Source: Bradyrhizobium sp. Ghvi
GTDB taxonomy: Bacteria; Pseudomonadota; Alphaproteobacteria; Rhizobiales; Xanthobacteraceae
Assembly (NCBI RefSeq): GCF_900115265.1
Contig: NZ_FOVU01000003.1
Span: 806,001 to 870,000, forward strand
Reading direction: 5' to 3'
DNA length: 64,000 nucleotides
The notes beneath the pieces were generated by a model. The model searched no databases and was not told the DNA's origin. It saw only the letters and a list, made by a program, of their open reading frames with translations. A program made the position numbers and the translations under genes. Shown here in pieces: positions 36,559-46,795 of the stretch; the first letter of the stretch is position 1, and every line of letters starts with the position of its first letter.

Positions 36559-39222
36559 ATGGGCACATCGATTCGATGGACCGCGCGATTGCGCGCGCTG
36601 CTGCGCCGCTGGCGCGGCGCGCCGCTGACGTGGCTGATTGTCGGCGGCTTCGTGCTGATGGCGGCAATGGCCATCGGCACCGGCCTCACCGTCGACCGCT
36701 TCCGCCAGAACGCGATCGAGAGCGGCCGCGACAGCCTGGAGAACTCGGTCCGCCTGCTCGCCGGTCATTTCGACCGTGAGTTCGAGGATTTTGCGGTGCT
36801 CCAGAAGAGCATCATCGCGGAACTCGAAAGCCATGGCATCGAGTCCGCGGATGCGTTCCGCAGCGAGATGGGTACGCTCGCGATGCATGAGGTGTTACGC
36901 GCCAAGGCCAGCGGCTGGTCGGACGTCGCCGGCGCCAATGTGTTCGATGCTGACGGCGTGCTGATCAATTCGTCGCGGCGCTGGCCCGTCGCCGATATCT
37001 CGGTGTCCGATCGCGGCTATTTCATCAGACTCAAGAACGATGCGGCCGCGCAGGAAGAGATCGAGCTCGTGCCCGGTCGGCTCGGCCATGGTCCGGCAAT
37101 CGTGTTCGCGCGGCGCGTGTCGGGCCCGCATGGCGAGTTCCTCGGATTGGTGTCGCGCGCGATCTCGCCCGAGCAGCTCGAATCGTTCTTCGCCTCGGCC
37201 GGGCTCGGCGAGGACTCCTCGATCGCGATGCATCACCAGAACGGCCAGCTGCTTGCGCGCATCCCGCATGTCGAGGCGATGATCGGAAAGAATTTCCGGA
37301 CCGGCACGCCGGAGCAGATCGCCGTGTTCGAGCGGACGTCCGTCACCACGCAGCTTGCGAGCCCGATCGACGGCAAGGATCGCATCGTCGCCTCGCGCCT
37401 TTTGGCGGGCGAACCGCTGGTCGTGGTCGCCACCAAATCGCTGGATGCGACGCTCGCCACCTGGCGCACGCAAACCAAGTTCTTCGTCGCCGTCGCCGTC
37501 GTGTCGATCGGTCTGCTCGTGCTCACGCTGGTCCTGATCTTCCGCCAGATGACCCGCCGGCTCGCTCTGGAAAAGGAGCAGCTCGACACCGCGATGAACA
37601 CGATGACGCAAGGTCTCCTGATGTTCGACCAGGACCAGCGGCTGATCGTCTGCAACCGCCGCTACATCGACATGTATCGGCTCTCGGCCGACGTGGTGAA
37701 GCCCGGCGCCCATTTCCGCGACGTGATCCAGCATCGCGCCGACACCGGCTCGTTCGACGGCGACGTCGATTCCTATTGCGACGGCGTCCTGAACGGCGTC
37801 GCACGGATCCAGAGCAACATCGTCGAGACGTCCGACGGACGCCTGATCGAGATCAAGAACCAGCCCGGCGCGGCCGGCGGCTGGCTCGCCACCCATGACG
37901 ACGTCACCGAACGCATCCGCACCGACGAGCGCATCGCGCATATGGCGCACTACGACGCGCTGACGGACCTGCCCAACCGCGTGCTGATGCGCGGCCATCT
38001 GGAACGGCGCGTGGCGGAGCTTGCCCACGGCAATCCGTTTGCGATCCTCTATATCGACGTCGACGAGTTCAAGGGCGTCAACGATTCGCTCGGCCACGAG
38101 ATCGGCGACGAATTGCTGCGCCAGGTCGCGAGCCGGCTGCGGGCCTGCGTCAGCGGCAACGATATGGTGGCGCGCTTGGGCGGCGACGAGTTTGCGATCA
38201 TCAAGGCCGGCACCCATGACCAGGCCGAGCTGACGAGCCTCGCCGAGCAGATCTTGACCTCGCTGCGCATGCCTGTCGACTGCAAGGGCCAGGAGATCAC
38301 GACCGATGCCAGCATCGGCATCGCGATCGCGCCCGACCACGGTGACATCATCGATGACCTGCTCAAGCGAGCCGATCTCGCGATGTACGCCGCAAAGTCG
38401 GAGGGGCGCGGCACCTTCCGCATCTTCGTACCCGAATACGACGCCAAGGCGCGGCAGCGCCGCCAGCTCGAGCTCGATTTGCGCCAGGCGCTGGTGCGCG
38501 GCGAGTTCGAGGTGCACTACCAGCCGCTGGTCGATTTGTCCGCCAATGTTGTCACCGGCTGCGAGGCGCTACTGAGGTGGCGCCATCCGGAGCGCGGCAT
38601 GGTCTCACCTGCCGACTTCATTCCGGTCGCGGAGGATACCGGCCTGATTAGCGAGATCGGCGAATGGGTGCTGAAGCAAGCCTGCGCGGAAGCGGCGTCG
38701 TGGCCCGGCGACATTCACATCGCGGTCAACGTCTCGCCGGTGCAGTTCCGCTCGAAGACGCTGGCGCTGAAGGTCGCCGCGGCGCTCGCCGAATCGGGCC
38801 TCGCGCCGGAACGGCTCGAGCTCGAGATCACCGAAACCGTGCTGATCCGCGATGACGAGGAGGCACTGACCATCCTGCAGCAGCTGCGCGAGATCGGCGT
38901 GCGCATCGCGCTCGACGATTTCGGCACCGGCTATTCATCGCTGAGCTATCTGCACCGCTTCCCGTTCGACAAGATCAAGATCGACCGCAGCTTCATCAGC
39001 GACATCGGCGAGCCCGAGGATTCCTCCCCGATCGTACAGGCCGTGGTGCACATGGCCGCCGCCCGCCACATGGCGACAACAGCCGAAGGCGTCGAGACCG
39101 AGGCGCAGCGCGAAGTGCTGCGCCAGCTCGGCTGCAGCCAGATGCAGGGCTGGCTGTTCAGCCCCGCCGTGCCGGCGGCAAAGCTGAAGCAATTGCTGTC
39201 GAAGCAGGCGGCCGCGGCTTGA
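36559..39222 (+). CDS. Cache-PAS-GGDEF-EAL cyclic-di-GMP enzyme
   Basis: 887 residues. TM1 is at about 26-45, a periplasmic dCache sensor at about 50-305, TM2 at about 310-332, a PAS-like segment at about 345-450 (NTMTQGLLMFDQDQRLIVCN), GGDEF at about 455-620 and EAL at about 635-880. The cyclase active site is intact (GGDEF near residue 541), and so is the phosphodiesterase site (EALLRW near 669, NVSPVQF, ELEITE, DDFGTGYSSL). The protein could therefore both make and degrade c-di-GMP, with the sensor setting the balance. The start follows GGGAGGACGG. It stands alone, with no obvious partner. Confidence 0.95.
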   Translation: MGTSIRWTARLRALLRRWRGAPLTWLIVGGFVLMAAMAIGTGLTVDRFRQNAIESGRDSLENSVRLLAGHFDREFEDFAVLQKSIIAELESHGIESADAFRSEMGTLAMHEVLRAKASGWSDVAGANVFDADGVLINSSRRWPVADISVSDRGYFIRLKNDAAAQEEIELVPGRLGHGPAIVFARRVSGPHGEFLGLVSRAISPEQLESFFASAGLGEDSSIAMHHQNGQLLARIPHVEAMIGKNFRTGTPEQIAVFERTSVTTQLASPIDGKDRIVASRLLAGEPLVVVATKSLDATLATWRTQTKFFVAVAVVSIGLLVLTLVLIFRQMTRRLALEKEQLDTAMNTMTQGLLMFDQDQRLIVCNRRYIDMYRLSADVVKPGAHFRDVIQHRADTGSFDGDVDSYCDGVLNGVARIQSNIVETSDGRLIEIKNQPGAAGGWLATHDDVTERIRTDERIAHMAHYDALTDLPNRVLMRGHLERRVAELAHGNPFAILYIDVDEFKGVNDSLGHEIGDELLRQVASRLRACVSGNDMVARLGGDEFAIIKAGTHDQAELTSLAEQILTSLRMPVDCKGQEITTDASIGIAIAPDHGDIIDDLLKRADLAMYAAKSEGRGTFRIFVPEYDAKARQRRQLELDLRQALVRGEFEVHYQPLVDLSANVVTGCEALLRWRHPERGMVSPADFIPVAEDTGLISEIGEWVLKQACAEAASWPGDIHIAVNVSPVQFRSKTLALKVAAALAESGLAPERLELEITETVLIRDDEEALTILQQLREIGVRIALDDFGTGYSSLSYLHRFPFDKIKIDRSFISDIGEPEDSSPIVQAVVHMAAARHMATTAEGVETEAQREVLRQLGCSQMQGWLFSPAVPAAKLKQLLSKQAAAA

Positions 39223-39424
39223 GGCCGATTCCTCCGCCTGCAATTGCGGCGATGATCACTTCTCATCCTGAAGATAGGATCAAACCTCGCGCCTCGCGGT
39301 TATCGCGCTGCTGAGGCGGCCGGGAACTCCGGCCGGCGGGCACCAGCCGACAGTGCATCACGCGCATCGCAGGCGGCTTGTCGTCTGCGACCGGTTGCGC
39401 GCGTGCGAAATCGAGCGAGGCGAC

Positions 39425-39784
39425 ATGGCGATCGTGACGTTCAGGATGATCCCTTTGATAGCGGCGGCTGCCGTGATCGGCTTTACCGCAGAGGCCCGCG
39501 ACGATGGCCGCTACGCGAACTCGCCCCTCAAGGGCTGGTTCGAGAGCCTGCACAGCAAGGGCGGCGGCCCGTGCTGCGCGGATGCCGACGGCACGGCGCT
39601 CGACGACGTCGATTGGGACACGCGTGGCGGGCACTACCGTGTCCGCATCCAGGGCGAATGGATCGAGGTGCCTGACGACACCGTGATCACCGAGCCGAAC
39701 CGCGTCGGCCGCACGATCGTCTGGCCCTACTATATCAACGGCCGCGCCATCATCCGCTGCTTCATGCCCGGCAGCATGACGTGA
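39425..39784 (+). CDS. Small exported cysteine-containing protein
   Basis: 119 residues. A signal peptide (about 1-24, ending TAEA) precedes a mature domain with GGGPCCADADGTALDDVDWD, HYRVRIQGEWIEVPDDTVI and IIRCFMPGSM. Three cysteines (a CC pair and one near the C-terminus) may form disulfides. It looks like a conserved secreted protein of this genus, but I cannot name a family or function. The start at 39425 follows GAGGCGAC. Confidence 0.78.
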   Translation: MAIVTFRMIPLIAAAAVIGFTAEARDDGRYANSPLKGWFESLHSKGGGPCCADADGTALDDVDWDTRGGHYRVRIQGEWIEVPDDTVITEPNRVGRTIVWPYYINGRAIIRCFMPGSMT

Positions 39785-39863
39785 GGTGATCGGAGCAATC
39801 GATCGCGCTCGGCCGGCTTGCACCGCATCTTGTATTCGCGCGGCGCTGCCATATCTCATCGCC

Positions 39864-40124
39864 ATGATGAAGCTTACACGCATTCAGGACCACGCCATTC
39901 AGGCACTCATGGCCGGCATCGTCGGCGCCGAGACGTTCGATCACGTCTTCGCAGGCATCCGCTTCGATGAGGTCGAAGGCTCGATGCTCTACGCTTTCGC
40001 CAGGAACGAGGACGTCGCCTCCGATATCGAGGACAGCTACTCGCCGCTCGTCGCCGCCGTGGCCTCGCGTGTGCTGCGCAAGCAGGTCGACGTCGTCGTG
40101 GTGATGCCCAAGGTTCTGCAATAA
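39864..40124 (+). CDS. Small hypothetical protein
   Basis: 86 residues (ATG at 39864 or 39867). The sequence MMKLTRIQDHAIQALMAGIV, GIRFDEVEGSMLYAFARNED, VDVVVVMPKVL has no signal peptide, no membrane helix and no family I recognise. Codon usage fits the surrounding genes. It ends 18 bp before the stop of the convergent LysR-type gene. The ribosome site is weak. Confidence 0.6.
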   Translation: MMKLTRIQDHAIQALMAGIVGAETFDHVFAGIRFDEVEGSMLYAFARNEDVASDIEDSYSPLVAAVASRVLRKQVDVVVVMPKVLQ

Positions 40125-40142
40125 GCAGCCGGAAAAGCTCGC

Positions 40143-41033
40143 TCAATCGATGAACGATGCGAGCTCCTCCGGTTTGCCGGAGGGGAATGCGTTCTTGAGA
40201 CAATCGAGAAACGCTGCCACGCGCGCGCTCAGCAGCCGGCGAGACGGATAGAGCGTCCAGAGACTGATCTCGGGCCCGTCAACATCGCCCCAGTGCACGA
40301 GCCTGCCGGCTGCGAGGTCGCGACTGACGAGCGAGACAGGAAGTCGCGCGGCACCGACGCCGGCTCGGACGGCGTCGCGGATCATGATGAGCGATGACAA
40401 GCGAAGCACGGGTTCGATTGCGATCTCAGCGCTTCCGACCGGCGTCACCACAGTCCAGACAGAGTTCAAATCCCCCGCGCTGCGCACCACGGCCGGGACG
40501 GTGACATCGCCCACGGGGCGACGGAGACTCGGGCTCGCCACCACCACCAGCCGATCGCGCAGGAAGATCCGTCCGACCAGGCTTTCGTCGGGATCCGGAT
40601 TGACGCGGATCACGAGGTCATAGCCCTCCTCGATCATGTCGACGGAGCGATCTTCCGTCGTGACCTCGAGCCGGACCTCCGGATATTCCATCGCGAACGC
40701 GGCCGCCAGTTTTCCCATCGCGGTTTGCGAGAACAACAGCGGCGCACTGATCCGCAACCGGCCACGCGGCCTATCGCCGCGGGCGGCGATTGCGGCCGCC
40801 GTCTCGTCGAGTTCGGCGAGCAACGCCCCGGTCCGCTCATGGAGCGCCCGCCCCTCCTCCGTGAGCTTCAGGTTGCGCCTTCCGCGCTCGAACAGACGCA
40901 GGTCGAGGCTGCTCTCCAGTTCGGAGACCCGACGGGACAGCGTCGCTTTCGGGCGGCCGGCGGCCCGGGCAGCCCGGCCAAAGCCGCCGTGACGGGCCAC
41001 CAGATTGAAATCGGCGAGGGCAAGGAGATCCAT
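40143..41033 (-). CDS. LysR-family transcriptional regulator
   Basis: 296 residues. The N-terminal HTH (about 1-60) has LALADFNLVARHGGFGRAARAAGRPKATLSRRVSELESSLDLRLFER, the LTTR signature. The rest is the periplasmic-binding-like effector domain (RLRISAPLLFSQTAMGKL, VVASPSLRRPVGD). It is divergent from an NmrA-type reductase gene, the usual LysR arrangement, so it probably controls that gene and itself. The ATG at 41033 sits behind GGTGGA; a GTG at 41042 is possible. Confidence 0.9.
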   Translation of the reverse strand: MDLLALADFNLVARHGGFGRAARAAGRPKATLSRRVSELESSLDLRLFERGRRNLKLTEEGRALHERTGALLAELDETAAAIAARGDRPRGRLRISAPLLFSQTAMGKLAAAFAMEYPEVRLEVTTEDRSVDMIEEGYDLVIRVNPDPDESLVGRIFLRDRLVVVASPSLRRPVGDVTVPAVVRSAGDLNSVWTVVTPVGSAEIAIEPVLRLSSLIMIRDAVRAGVGAARLPVSLVSRDLAAGRLVHWGDVDGPEISLWTLYPSRRLLSARVAAFLDCLKNAFPSGKPEELASFID

Positions 41034-41064
41034 TCGTTCCACCAGTGAAACGGAATGTCCAAAT

Positions 41065-41075
41065 ATAGCGTCTAT
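41065..41075. promoter_or_regulatory. Candidate LysR-type operator motif
   Basis: ATAG-CGT-CTAT is an 11-bp inverted repeat in the 105-bp divergent gap, flanked by two GAATGT direct repeats. It lies 32 bp upstream of the LysR start. Short, so only suggestive. Confidence 0.35.
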
Positions 41076-41138
41076 CGGTCCGAATGTGGATCACTAATTT
41101 CCGGGGTGTCTTCTAACCCCCAGCAAGGAGTGACCCCC

Positions 41139-42020
41139 ATGACCATCCTCGTTATCGGCGCTACCGGCCGCGTCGGCCGCCATGTCGTCGAACAGCTCGT
41201 CCAGCGCGGAGCCAAGGTGCGGGTGCTGACCCGCGATCCCGCCAAGGCCAAATTCCCGGCCGGCGTCGAAGTCGCCAAGGGCGACCTGCTCGACATCGAG
41301 GCGCTGCGCGCCGCGTTCACAGGCGTGAGGACGCTGTTCCTGCTGAACGCCGTTACCGGCGACGAATTCACCCAGGCGATCGTCACGCTCAACATCGCCC
41401 GCGAGGCCGGTGTCGAACGGGTCGTCTACCAGTCGGTGTTCGACGCCGACGGGGCCGTGAACGTGCCGCACTTCGCGGTGAAGTCGGGCGCCGAGCGCAT
41501 GCTCGCGCACATGGGCTTCAGCGCCACCATCCTGCGCCCGAGCTACTTCATCGACAACGAACTCATGATCAAGGACGTGATCCTCAACCATGGCGTCTAT
41601 CCGATGCCGATCGGCAGCAAGGGCGTCGCCATGGTCGACGCGCGCGATATCGCCGAGGTCGCCGCGATCGAACTGATCCGCCGCGACCGCGCCCCGGAAA
41701 AGCTTCCGGTCGAGACCATCAACCTGGTCGGCCCCGACACGCTGACCGGTCCTGACGTGGCAAAGATCTGGTCTGATATCCTCGATCGCCCGATCGTCTA
41801 TGGCGGCGACGATCCCAGCGGATTCGAGCAGAACATGGCGCGCTTCCTGCCGAGATGGACGGCCTATGAGATGCGCCTGATGGCCGAGCGCTATGTCACC
41901 GACGGCATGATTCCCGAAGCCGGCGACGTTGAACGTCTCACGGGAATCCTGGGGCGACCGCTGCACTCCTACCGCGGTTTCGCAGCCCAGATCGCGGCGA
42001 GCGCGACAAAGTCCGCGTGA
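41139..42020 (+). CDS. NmrA/SDR-family NAD(P)-binding protein
   Basis: 293 residues. The N-terminal dinucleotide motif GATGRVGRHVVEQL starts at residue 7, followed by VRVLTRDPAKAKFPAGVEV and the atypical SDR/NmrA pattern VVYQSVFDAD, ATILRPSYFIDN and VDARDIAEVAA. Members include quinone-oxidoreductase-like enzymes and NADP sensors; whether this one is catalytic is not evident. Tyr-Lys catalytic residues of classical SDRs are not obvious. The start follows AAGGAGTG. It is divergent from the LysR regulator. Confidence 0.87.
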   Translation: MTILVIGATGRVGRHVVEQLVQRGAKVRVLTRDPAKAKFPAGVEVAKGDLLDIEALRAAFTGVRTLFLLNAVTGDEFTQAIVTLNIAREAGVERVVYQSVFDADGAVNVPHFAVKSGAERMLAHMGFSATILRPSYFIDNELMIKDVILNHGVYPMPIGSKGVAMVDARDIAEVAAIELIRRDRAPEKLPVETINLVGPDTLTGPDVAKIWSDILDRPIVYGGDDPSGFEQNMARFLPRWTAYEMRLMAERYVTDGMIPEAGDVERLTGILGRPLHSYRGFAAQIAASATKSA

Positions 42021-42135
42021 CAATAGCTGCAACGAGCCCCTGACGTCGCCGCCACACGACCTCAGGGGCTTTGGCGTGACCTCGCGATCAAACCACGCTA
42101 GCCTTCCCTGACAAGAACAAGAGGAAACGCCAATC

Positions 42136-43833
42136 GTGTACGACTACATTATCGTGGGCGGCGGCTCGGCAGGGTCCGTGCTGGCCCACCGGCTCTCCGC
42201 AAGGAGCGCCAACAAGGTCCTGCTCTGCGAAGCCGGACAGGACACACCACCCGGCAACGAACCGGCCGAAATCAGGGACAGCTATCCGGGCACAGCCTAT
42301 TTCGACCCGCGCTTTCACTGGACCGAGCTCAAGGTGACGACCCAGGTCGTCAGCCACAACAATCCGAACGAAGCGCGCCCGCCGTTGCGCAAATACGAGC
42401 AGGCGCGCGTGCTCGGCGGCGGCTCGTCGATCAACGGCCAGATGGCCAATCGCGGCGCACCGACCGATTACGATGAATGGCAAGCGCGGGGCGCCGAAGG
42501 GTGGTCGTGGGCCGACGTGCTGCCGTTCTTCAAGAAGGTGGAGCGCGACCTCGATTTCGACGGGCCGTATCACGGCAAGGACGGAAGAATTCCGGTGCGC
42601 AGAATTCCCAGAGAGCACTGGACACGGCATTCGCAGGCCTTCGCCGACGCTTTTCAACAGGCCGGCCATCAATATCTGCCCGACCAGAACGGCGAGTTCG
42701 TCGACGGCTATTTCGCGGTGACGCATTCGAATGAGGCCGAGCAACGTGTCTCGGCTGCGATGGGCTATCTCGATCGCGACACTCGCAAGCGTGCCAACCT
42801 CACGATCTCCACCAACACTGAGGTGAGAGAGCTGCTGTTCGAAGGCACGCAATGCGTCGGCGTGAAGGCGATGATCGACGGGCGCGAGCAGGAATTCCGG
42901 GGACGCGAGATCATCCTCTCCTCCGGCGCCATCCACTCGCCGGCGCATCTCTTGCGCGCCGGCATCGGGCCGGTCGGCCACCTCAAGGATCTCGGCATTC
43001 AGGTCCTGATGGGACTGCCGGGCGTCGGACAGCGCCTGATGGATCATCCCTCGATCTCGCTGTCGTCCTTCGTCCGCCGCGGTGCGCGCATGAACGAGCA
43101 TACCAGGCGGCACATGCAGCTCGGTCTGCGCTATTCGTCAGGCCTCCCCGGCGTTCCCAAGGGCGACATGTTCGTCGTCGTGCTCTCCAAATCGGCCTGG
43201 CATGCGGTCGGCGCGCAGATCGGCTCGCTGCTCACCTTCGTCAACAAAACCTATTCCGAGACCGGACAGGTGAAGCTTGCCTCGCGCGATCCCACAGCGG
43301 AGCCGATCGTCGAGTTCAACCTGTTGTCCGACCGGCGCGACCTCGAACGCCTGATGAGCGGCTTCCGCAAGATGGCGGCGATTCAGATGAGCGATATCGT
43401 GAAGAAGGTGACGGACAAGCCGTTCCCGGCCGCCTATACCGACAAGGTGCGCAAGATCGGCGTGGTCAACACCACGAACAAGATCCTGACCAGGGTCGCC
43501 GCGACGCTGATGGACGGACCGGCGGCGCTGCGTCACTATCTGATCGACAATTTCGTGGTCGAAGGCTTCACCTTCGATGACGTGATCAATGACGACGAGG
43601 CGCTGGAAGCCTTCGTGCGCAAGGCCACCATCGGCGTGTGGCACGCCTCGTGCTCATGCCGCATGGGCCGGGCCGGCGATCCCATGGCGGTCGTCGACAC
43701 CGAGGGCCGGGTCAGAGGCATCCAGGGCTTGCGCGTCGTCGATGCCTCGATCTTTCCAGTGGTGCCCTGCGCCAACACCAATTTTCCGGTGCTGATGTCG
43801 GCAGAGAAGATCGCGGCCGCGATGGTGCAGTAA
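42136..43833 (+). CDS. GMC-family FAD-dependent oxidoreductase (choline dehydrogenase/alcohol oxidase type)
   Basis: 565 residues. The FAD-binding motif VGGGSAGSVLAHRLS is at residues about 6-20, the GMC signature near RVLGGGSSINGQMANRG, the second signature at SSGAIHSPAHLLRAGIGP, and the C-terminal active-site His in WHASCSCRMG, with the partner Asn/His in PCANTNFPVLMSAEK. It oxidises an alcohol to an aldehyde; the substrate is undefined. No signal peptide is seen. The GTG start at 42136 follows AGAGGAAA. No choline-transport or betaine genes are nearby, so a choline role is not supported by context. Confidence 0.92.
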   Translation: MYDYIIVGGGSAGSVLAHRLSARSANKVLLCEAGQDTPPGNEPAEIRDSYPGTAYFDPRFHWTELKVTTQVVSHNNPNEARPPLRKYEQARVLGGGSSINGQMANRGAPTDYDEWQARGAEGWSWADVLPFFKKVERDLDFDGPYHGKDGRIPVRRIPREHWTRHSQAFADAFQQAGHQYLPDQNGEFVDGYFAVTHSNEAEQRVSAAMGYLDRDTRKRANLTISTNTEVRELLFEGTQCVGVKAMIDGREQEFRGREIILSSGAIHSPAHLLRAGIGPVGHLKDLGIQVLMGLPGVGQRLMDHPSISLSSFVRRGARMNEHTRRHMQLGLRYSSGLPGVPKGDMFVVVLSKSAWHAVGAQIGSLLTFVNKTYSETGQVKLASRDPTAEPIVEFNLLSDRRDLERLMSGFRKMAAIQMSDIVKKVTDKPFPAAYTDKVRKIGVVNTTNKILTRVAATLMDGPAALRHYLIDNFVVEGFTFDDVINDDEALEAFVRKATIGVWHASCSCRMGRAGDPMAVVDTEGRVRGIQGLRVVDASIFPVVPCANTNFPVLMSAEKIAAAMVQ

Positions 43834-43852
43834 CGCCGGCGGAACGAGCCTC

Positions 43853-43968
43853 GTAGGGTGGGTTAGCACTGCGGCTGCGCGAAGCGCAGTCCGCGGGGGC
43901 GTAACCCACCTCTTCTCTTTCCTCGGCGACAGCAGTGGTGGGTTACGCCTGCGGCTAACCCACCCTAC
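43853..43968. repeat. 116-bp nested palindromic element (GTAGGGTGGGTTAG ends)
   Basis: The termini GTAGGGTGGGTTAG (43853-43866) and CTAACCCACCCTAC (43955-43968) are perfect inverted repeats. A second inverted pair, GTAACCCACC (43901-43910) and GGTGGGTTAC (43937-43946), is nested inside. The structure is that of two mirrored REP-like units and sits between convergent genes. Confidence 0.85.
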
Positions 43969-43975
43969 AGACTTC

Positions 43976-46075
43976 CTACGCCGCGCGGAGATCGCCGACG
44001 AAGCGGTCGACATCGCGCTTGAGATCGTCGGACAGGCGCGCCAGCATCTTCGCGGAGTCGAGCACCTCGCCGGCGGCGGCGCCGGTCTGCCCGGCAGCCT
44101 GCGACACGCCCGAAATGTGTCGCGAGACTTCGTTGGTGCCTTGCGAGGCCTGCTGCACATTGCGCGCGATCTCGCGGGTTGCAGCGCCCTGCTGCTCGAC
44201 GGCGGCCGCGATCGCGGCTGCGATCTCGTTGACGCGCTGGATGGTGGTGCCGATGGACTGGATCGCGCTCACCGAGGCCTGGGTCGCGCCCTGGATCGCG
44301 GCGACTTGCCCCGTGATCTCCTCGGTCGCCTTCGCGGTCTGCGTCGCGAGGTTCTTCACCTCGGCTGCGACCACCGCAAAGCCGCGTCCGGCTTCGCCGG
44401 CGCGCGCGGCCTCGATGGTAGCGTTGAGCGCGAGGAGATTGGTCTGTTGCGCAATGCCCGTGATCAGCGCGACGACGTCACCGATGCGCTGGGCCGCGTC
44501 GGCCAGGGCCTGCACCTCGCCATTGGTTCGGTCGGCTTCGCCGGCGGCGGCGCTCGCAATGCTGGAGGATTCCGCGACCTGACGGCTGATCTCGCTGATC
44601 GAGGCCGAGAGCTCTTCCGTGGCGGCTGCGACCGTCTGCACGTTGGCGGAGGCATCACCCGACAGGCTCGCGACCGAGGCTGCCTTGGACGAGCCCTGCT
44701 CGGCGGTGGACGACATCGACTGCGCAGTGGCGTTGAGCTCGCCGGAGGCCGAAGCCAGCGTGTGCAGCGATTCCGTCACGGTCTTCTCGAACTGCTCAAT
44801 CAAGCGATCGACGGCGGACTGGCGCCGCTCCTTCTTCGCCTGCTCTGCGGCTTTTTCTTCGCCGAGGCGATCGCCCGCGATCATGTTCTCCCTGAACACC
44901 GACACGGCACGCGACATGTCGCCGATTTCGTCGCCGCGCTCGATGCCCGCGAGCTCGATCGCATAATCGCGCTCGGCCAGCTTCTGCATGGCGTGCGTCA
45001 GCTTGCGGATCGGCGTGCTGACGCGGCGGTTCACCAGGATGAAGCCGAATACGGTGATCGCGAGTGCGACCAGCATCATGGCGCCGTTGAACACGAGGCT
45101 CCATCTTGCCGATGTCATCTGCTGCCCGGCGCGGGAAACCATTTCGGCAAGCGCCGCCTGGCCGGCCTCGACGTAGAAGCTGAGGATGGCGGTGTTGAGC
45201 TTGGCGAGCTCCACGCCCTTAACGTCGATCGTCTGGTTGTTGCTCAGGGCGTTGATGAGGCCCTGCTGGCGCTGGATCATGGCGACGGCATCGCCCTGCT
45301 TCGAGCGCGCGATCACATCCGTGAGGCTGGCGGGGGCGTCAATGCGGCTAGCCGCGTCCTGCACCTGGCTCCAGGCCTGCTTGGCCCGGCCGGTATCTTC
45401 GGCAGCCCCGACAATGTCGGCCCCAGTCCAGGGCTTTGCGGCAGCGCCCGCAGTTTCGAGCCGGATCGCAACGAGGCCTCCAAAATTGCGTGCGGCCCAG
45501 GCCGACTGTTTGACGCCAAGGAGATGATCGACCACGGGGTCTGTCAGCTTCAGCGCATTTTCGAGTTCGGCCGTCAGTGCCAGGATGGCGTCGAGATAGT
45601 CTTGCGCGACTTTCCGGAACTCGTCAGCCGCCTTTACGTCGCGCGCCGCTTTGGGCTGGTGAATGAGGCCCTCGGCCTTCGATCGCAGCGGCGTCAACGC
45701 ATCATGGATCGCAACGAGCTTGCTCACGGCGCTGGCCAGGCGGGAATCGGATACGCCATCGAGGCGTTCGAGCACGCTCTTGTAGGCTGCCTCCGACAAT
45801 TGCCGGTTGGAGGCGATCCGGTCGTCGGCACCGGCATTGGCCGGCTCTTCCGCAACCAGCGCCGACAGGAAGGTGCCGCGCTCGATGCGGAAACCGAGCA
45901 GGGCTGTGAAGAGCTGCTGGTCGGTGCTGGCAAAACGCTCGACCTTCTGCGCGGCGCTGTTGCGCTCGACGGCCCCGAACAGGCCGGTCGAGAGCTGCCC
46001 CAACAGGAACAGGCCGAGGACGCCGATGATGGCGCCGAGAACAGAACGAATAGAGGGATTGCCGAACAATGCCAT
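43976..46075 (-). CDS. Methyl-accepting chemotaxis protein
   Basis: 699 residues. TM1 (about 12-34) and TM2 (about 325-348) bracket a helical periplasmic sensor domain, followed by HAMP (about 349-402) and the signalling domain (about 430-690). The hairpin tip of the signalling domain is intact: [24 protein letters not shown] region and [14 protein letters not shown]. Ligand is unknown. There is no C-terminal CheR-docking pentapeptide (it ends VGDLRAA). The ATG at 46075 begins [14 protein letters not shown]; the open frame extends 26 codons further upstream without support. Confidence 0.93.
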   Translation of the reverse strand: MALFGNPSIRSVLGAIIGVLGLFLLGQLSTGLFGAVERNSAAQKVERFASTDQQLFTALLGFRIERGTFLSALVAEEPANAGADDRIASNRQLSEAAYKSVLERLDGVSDSRLASAVSKLVAIHDALTPLRSKAEGLIHQPKAARDVKAADEFRKVAQDYLDAILALTAELENALKLTDPVVDHLLGVKQSAWAARNFGGLVAIRLETAGAAAKPWTGADIVGAAEDTGRAKQAWSQVQDAASRIDAPASLTDVIARSKQGDAVAMIQRQQGLINALSNNQTIDVKGVELAKLNTAILSFYVEAGQAALAEMVSRAGQQMTSARWSLVFNGAMMLVALAITVFGFILVNRRVSTPIRKLTHAMQKLAERDYAIELAGIERGDEIGDMSRAVSVFRENMIAGDRLGEEKAAEQAKKERRQSAVDRLIEQFEKTVTESLHTLASASGELNATAQSMSSTAEQGSSKAASVASLSGDASANVQTVAAATEELSASISEISRQVAESSSIASAAAGEADRTNGEVQALADAAQRIGDVVALITGIAQQTNLLALNATIEAARAGEAGRGFAVVAAEVKNLATQTAKATEEITGQVAAIQGATQASVSAIQSIGTTIQRVNEIAAAIAAAVEQQGAATREIARNVQQASQGTNEVSRHISGVSQAAGQTGAAAGEVLDSAKMLARLSDDLKRDVDRFVGDLRAA

Positions 46076-46228
46076 AGGAAGCGCCGGGTCTCTGAATCGG
46101 AAAAAGATGCAGAAAAATACCCGGCCGTCCCTAAGATTTGGTTCATCAAACATACCGCGGCCCGCGACAGGCGCCGAGCCCGGCTCGCTTCGCTCCTGTG
46201 AGGACGTGGCGACTTCAGGTCGCGCGGC

Positions 46229-46351
46229 TCACTTCGTCCGCCTGGCGGCCTGGATCTCGACGAACTCGGCGTCCGGGTGGGCGACGATCGTTGCGAACAT
46301 GATGCCGCTAATGATGAGCGACCAGGCGGTGTCCCAATAGATCCAAAACAC
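46229..46351 (-). CDS. Possible 40-residue membrane protein
   Basis: A GTG at 46351 behind GGAGGCTGAAA opens a 40-codon frame (starting VFWIYWDTAWSLIISGIMFA) with one strong hydrophobic helix and an acidic/basic C-terminus. The good ribosome site and amphipathic layout suggest a real small protein, but the length is too short for certainty. Confidence 0.42.
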   Translation of the reverse strand: MFWIYWDTAWSLIISGIMFATIVAHPDAEFVEIQAARRTK

Positions 46352-46466
46352 TTTCAGCCTCCGTTTTTGACGTCCTCCGCCTGCGCCCGGAGTAACGGCA
46401 CGAGGAGGCTGCCGTTCCAGAACGAGCCCATGACTGGGCCTGCGGCTCGAGCAAGCGCAGGCAAGC

Positions 46467-46649
46467 TTAGCGCTTCCTGTTCTTGGTCGGGGAGGCCTTG
46501 CGATCGGTTTCACCGGTGTGGCGCTTTGCCACGACGTCTTCATCCCCCGCGCCTTCGCGCGGACGCGGCGGCGGCTTGGGCTGGCCGGACTGGCCGCCAT
46601 GCTTGCCGCCCATGTCGGGCTTGCCTTCGAGGTCGTTTTCACGGGGCAT
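46467..46649 (-). CDS. Small hydrophilic protein
   Basis: 60 residues, MPRENDLEGKPDMGGKHGGQ then a Pro/Arg-rich middle and the Lys/Arg-rich tail KASPTKNRKR. Very hydrophilic and probably disordered, with no membrane segment or domain. The composition is unlike the antisense shadows around it, and such basic small proteins are common in this genus. The ribosome site is weak. Function is unknown. Confidence 0.58.
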   Translation of the reverse strand: MPRENDLEGKPDMGGKHGGQSGQPKPPPRPREGAGDEDVVAKRHTGETDRKASPTKNRKR

Positions 46650-46795
46650 GACGGTCAACGCGCTCGCCCGGCAATGGTTCGCAATCTGCTCCCGGCGCTA
46701 TGGCTGTGAACGAGTTCATAGGATCGCCGTCTTTGGCAGTGCACGATGGTTGGCGCTGTCGGCGCATTGATCCCTCGACGAACGGATTTGGCCCA

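Noticed and set aside
44117..46201. 694-codon plus-strand frame opposite the chemoreceptor
   Set aside because: Shadow of a repetitive helical gene; it has no recognisable motif and the receptor tip sequence on the other strand is canonical.
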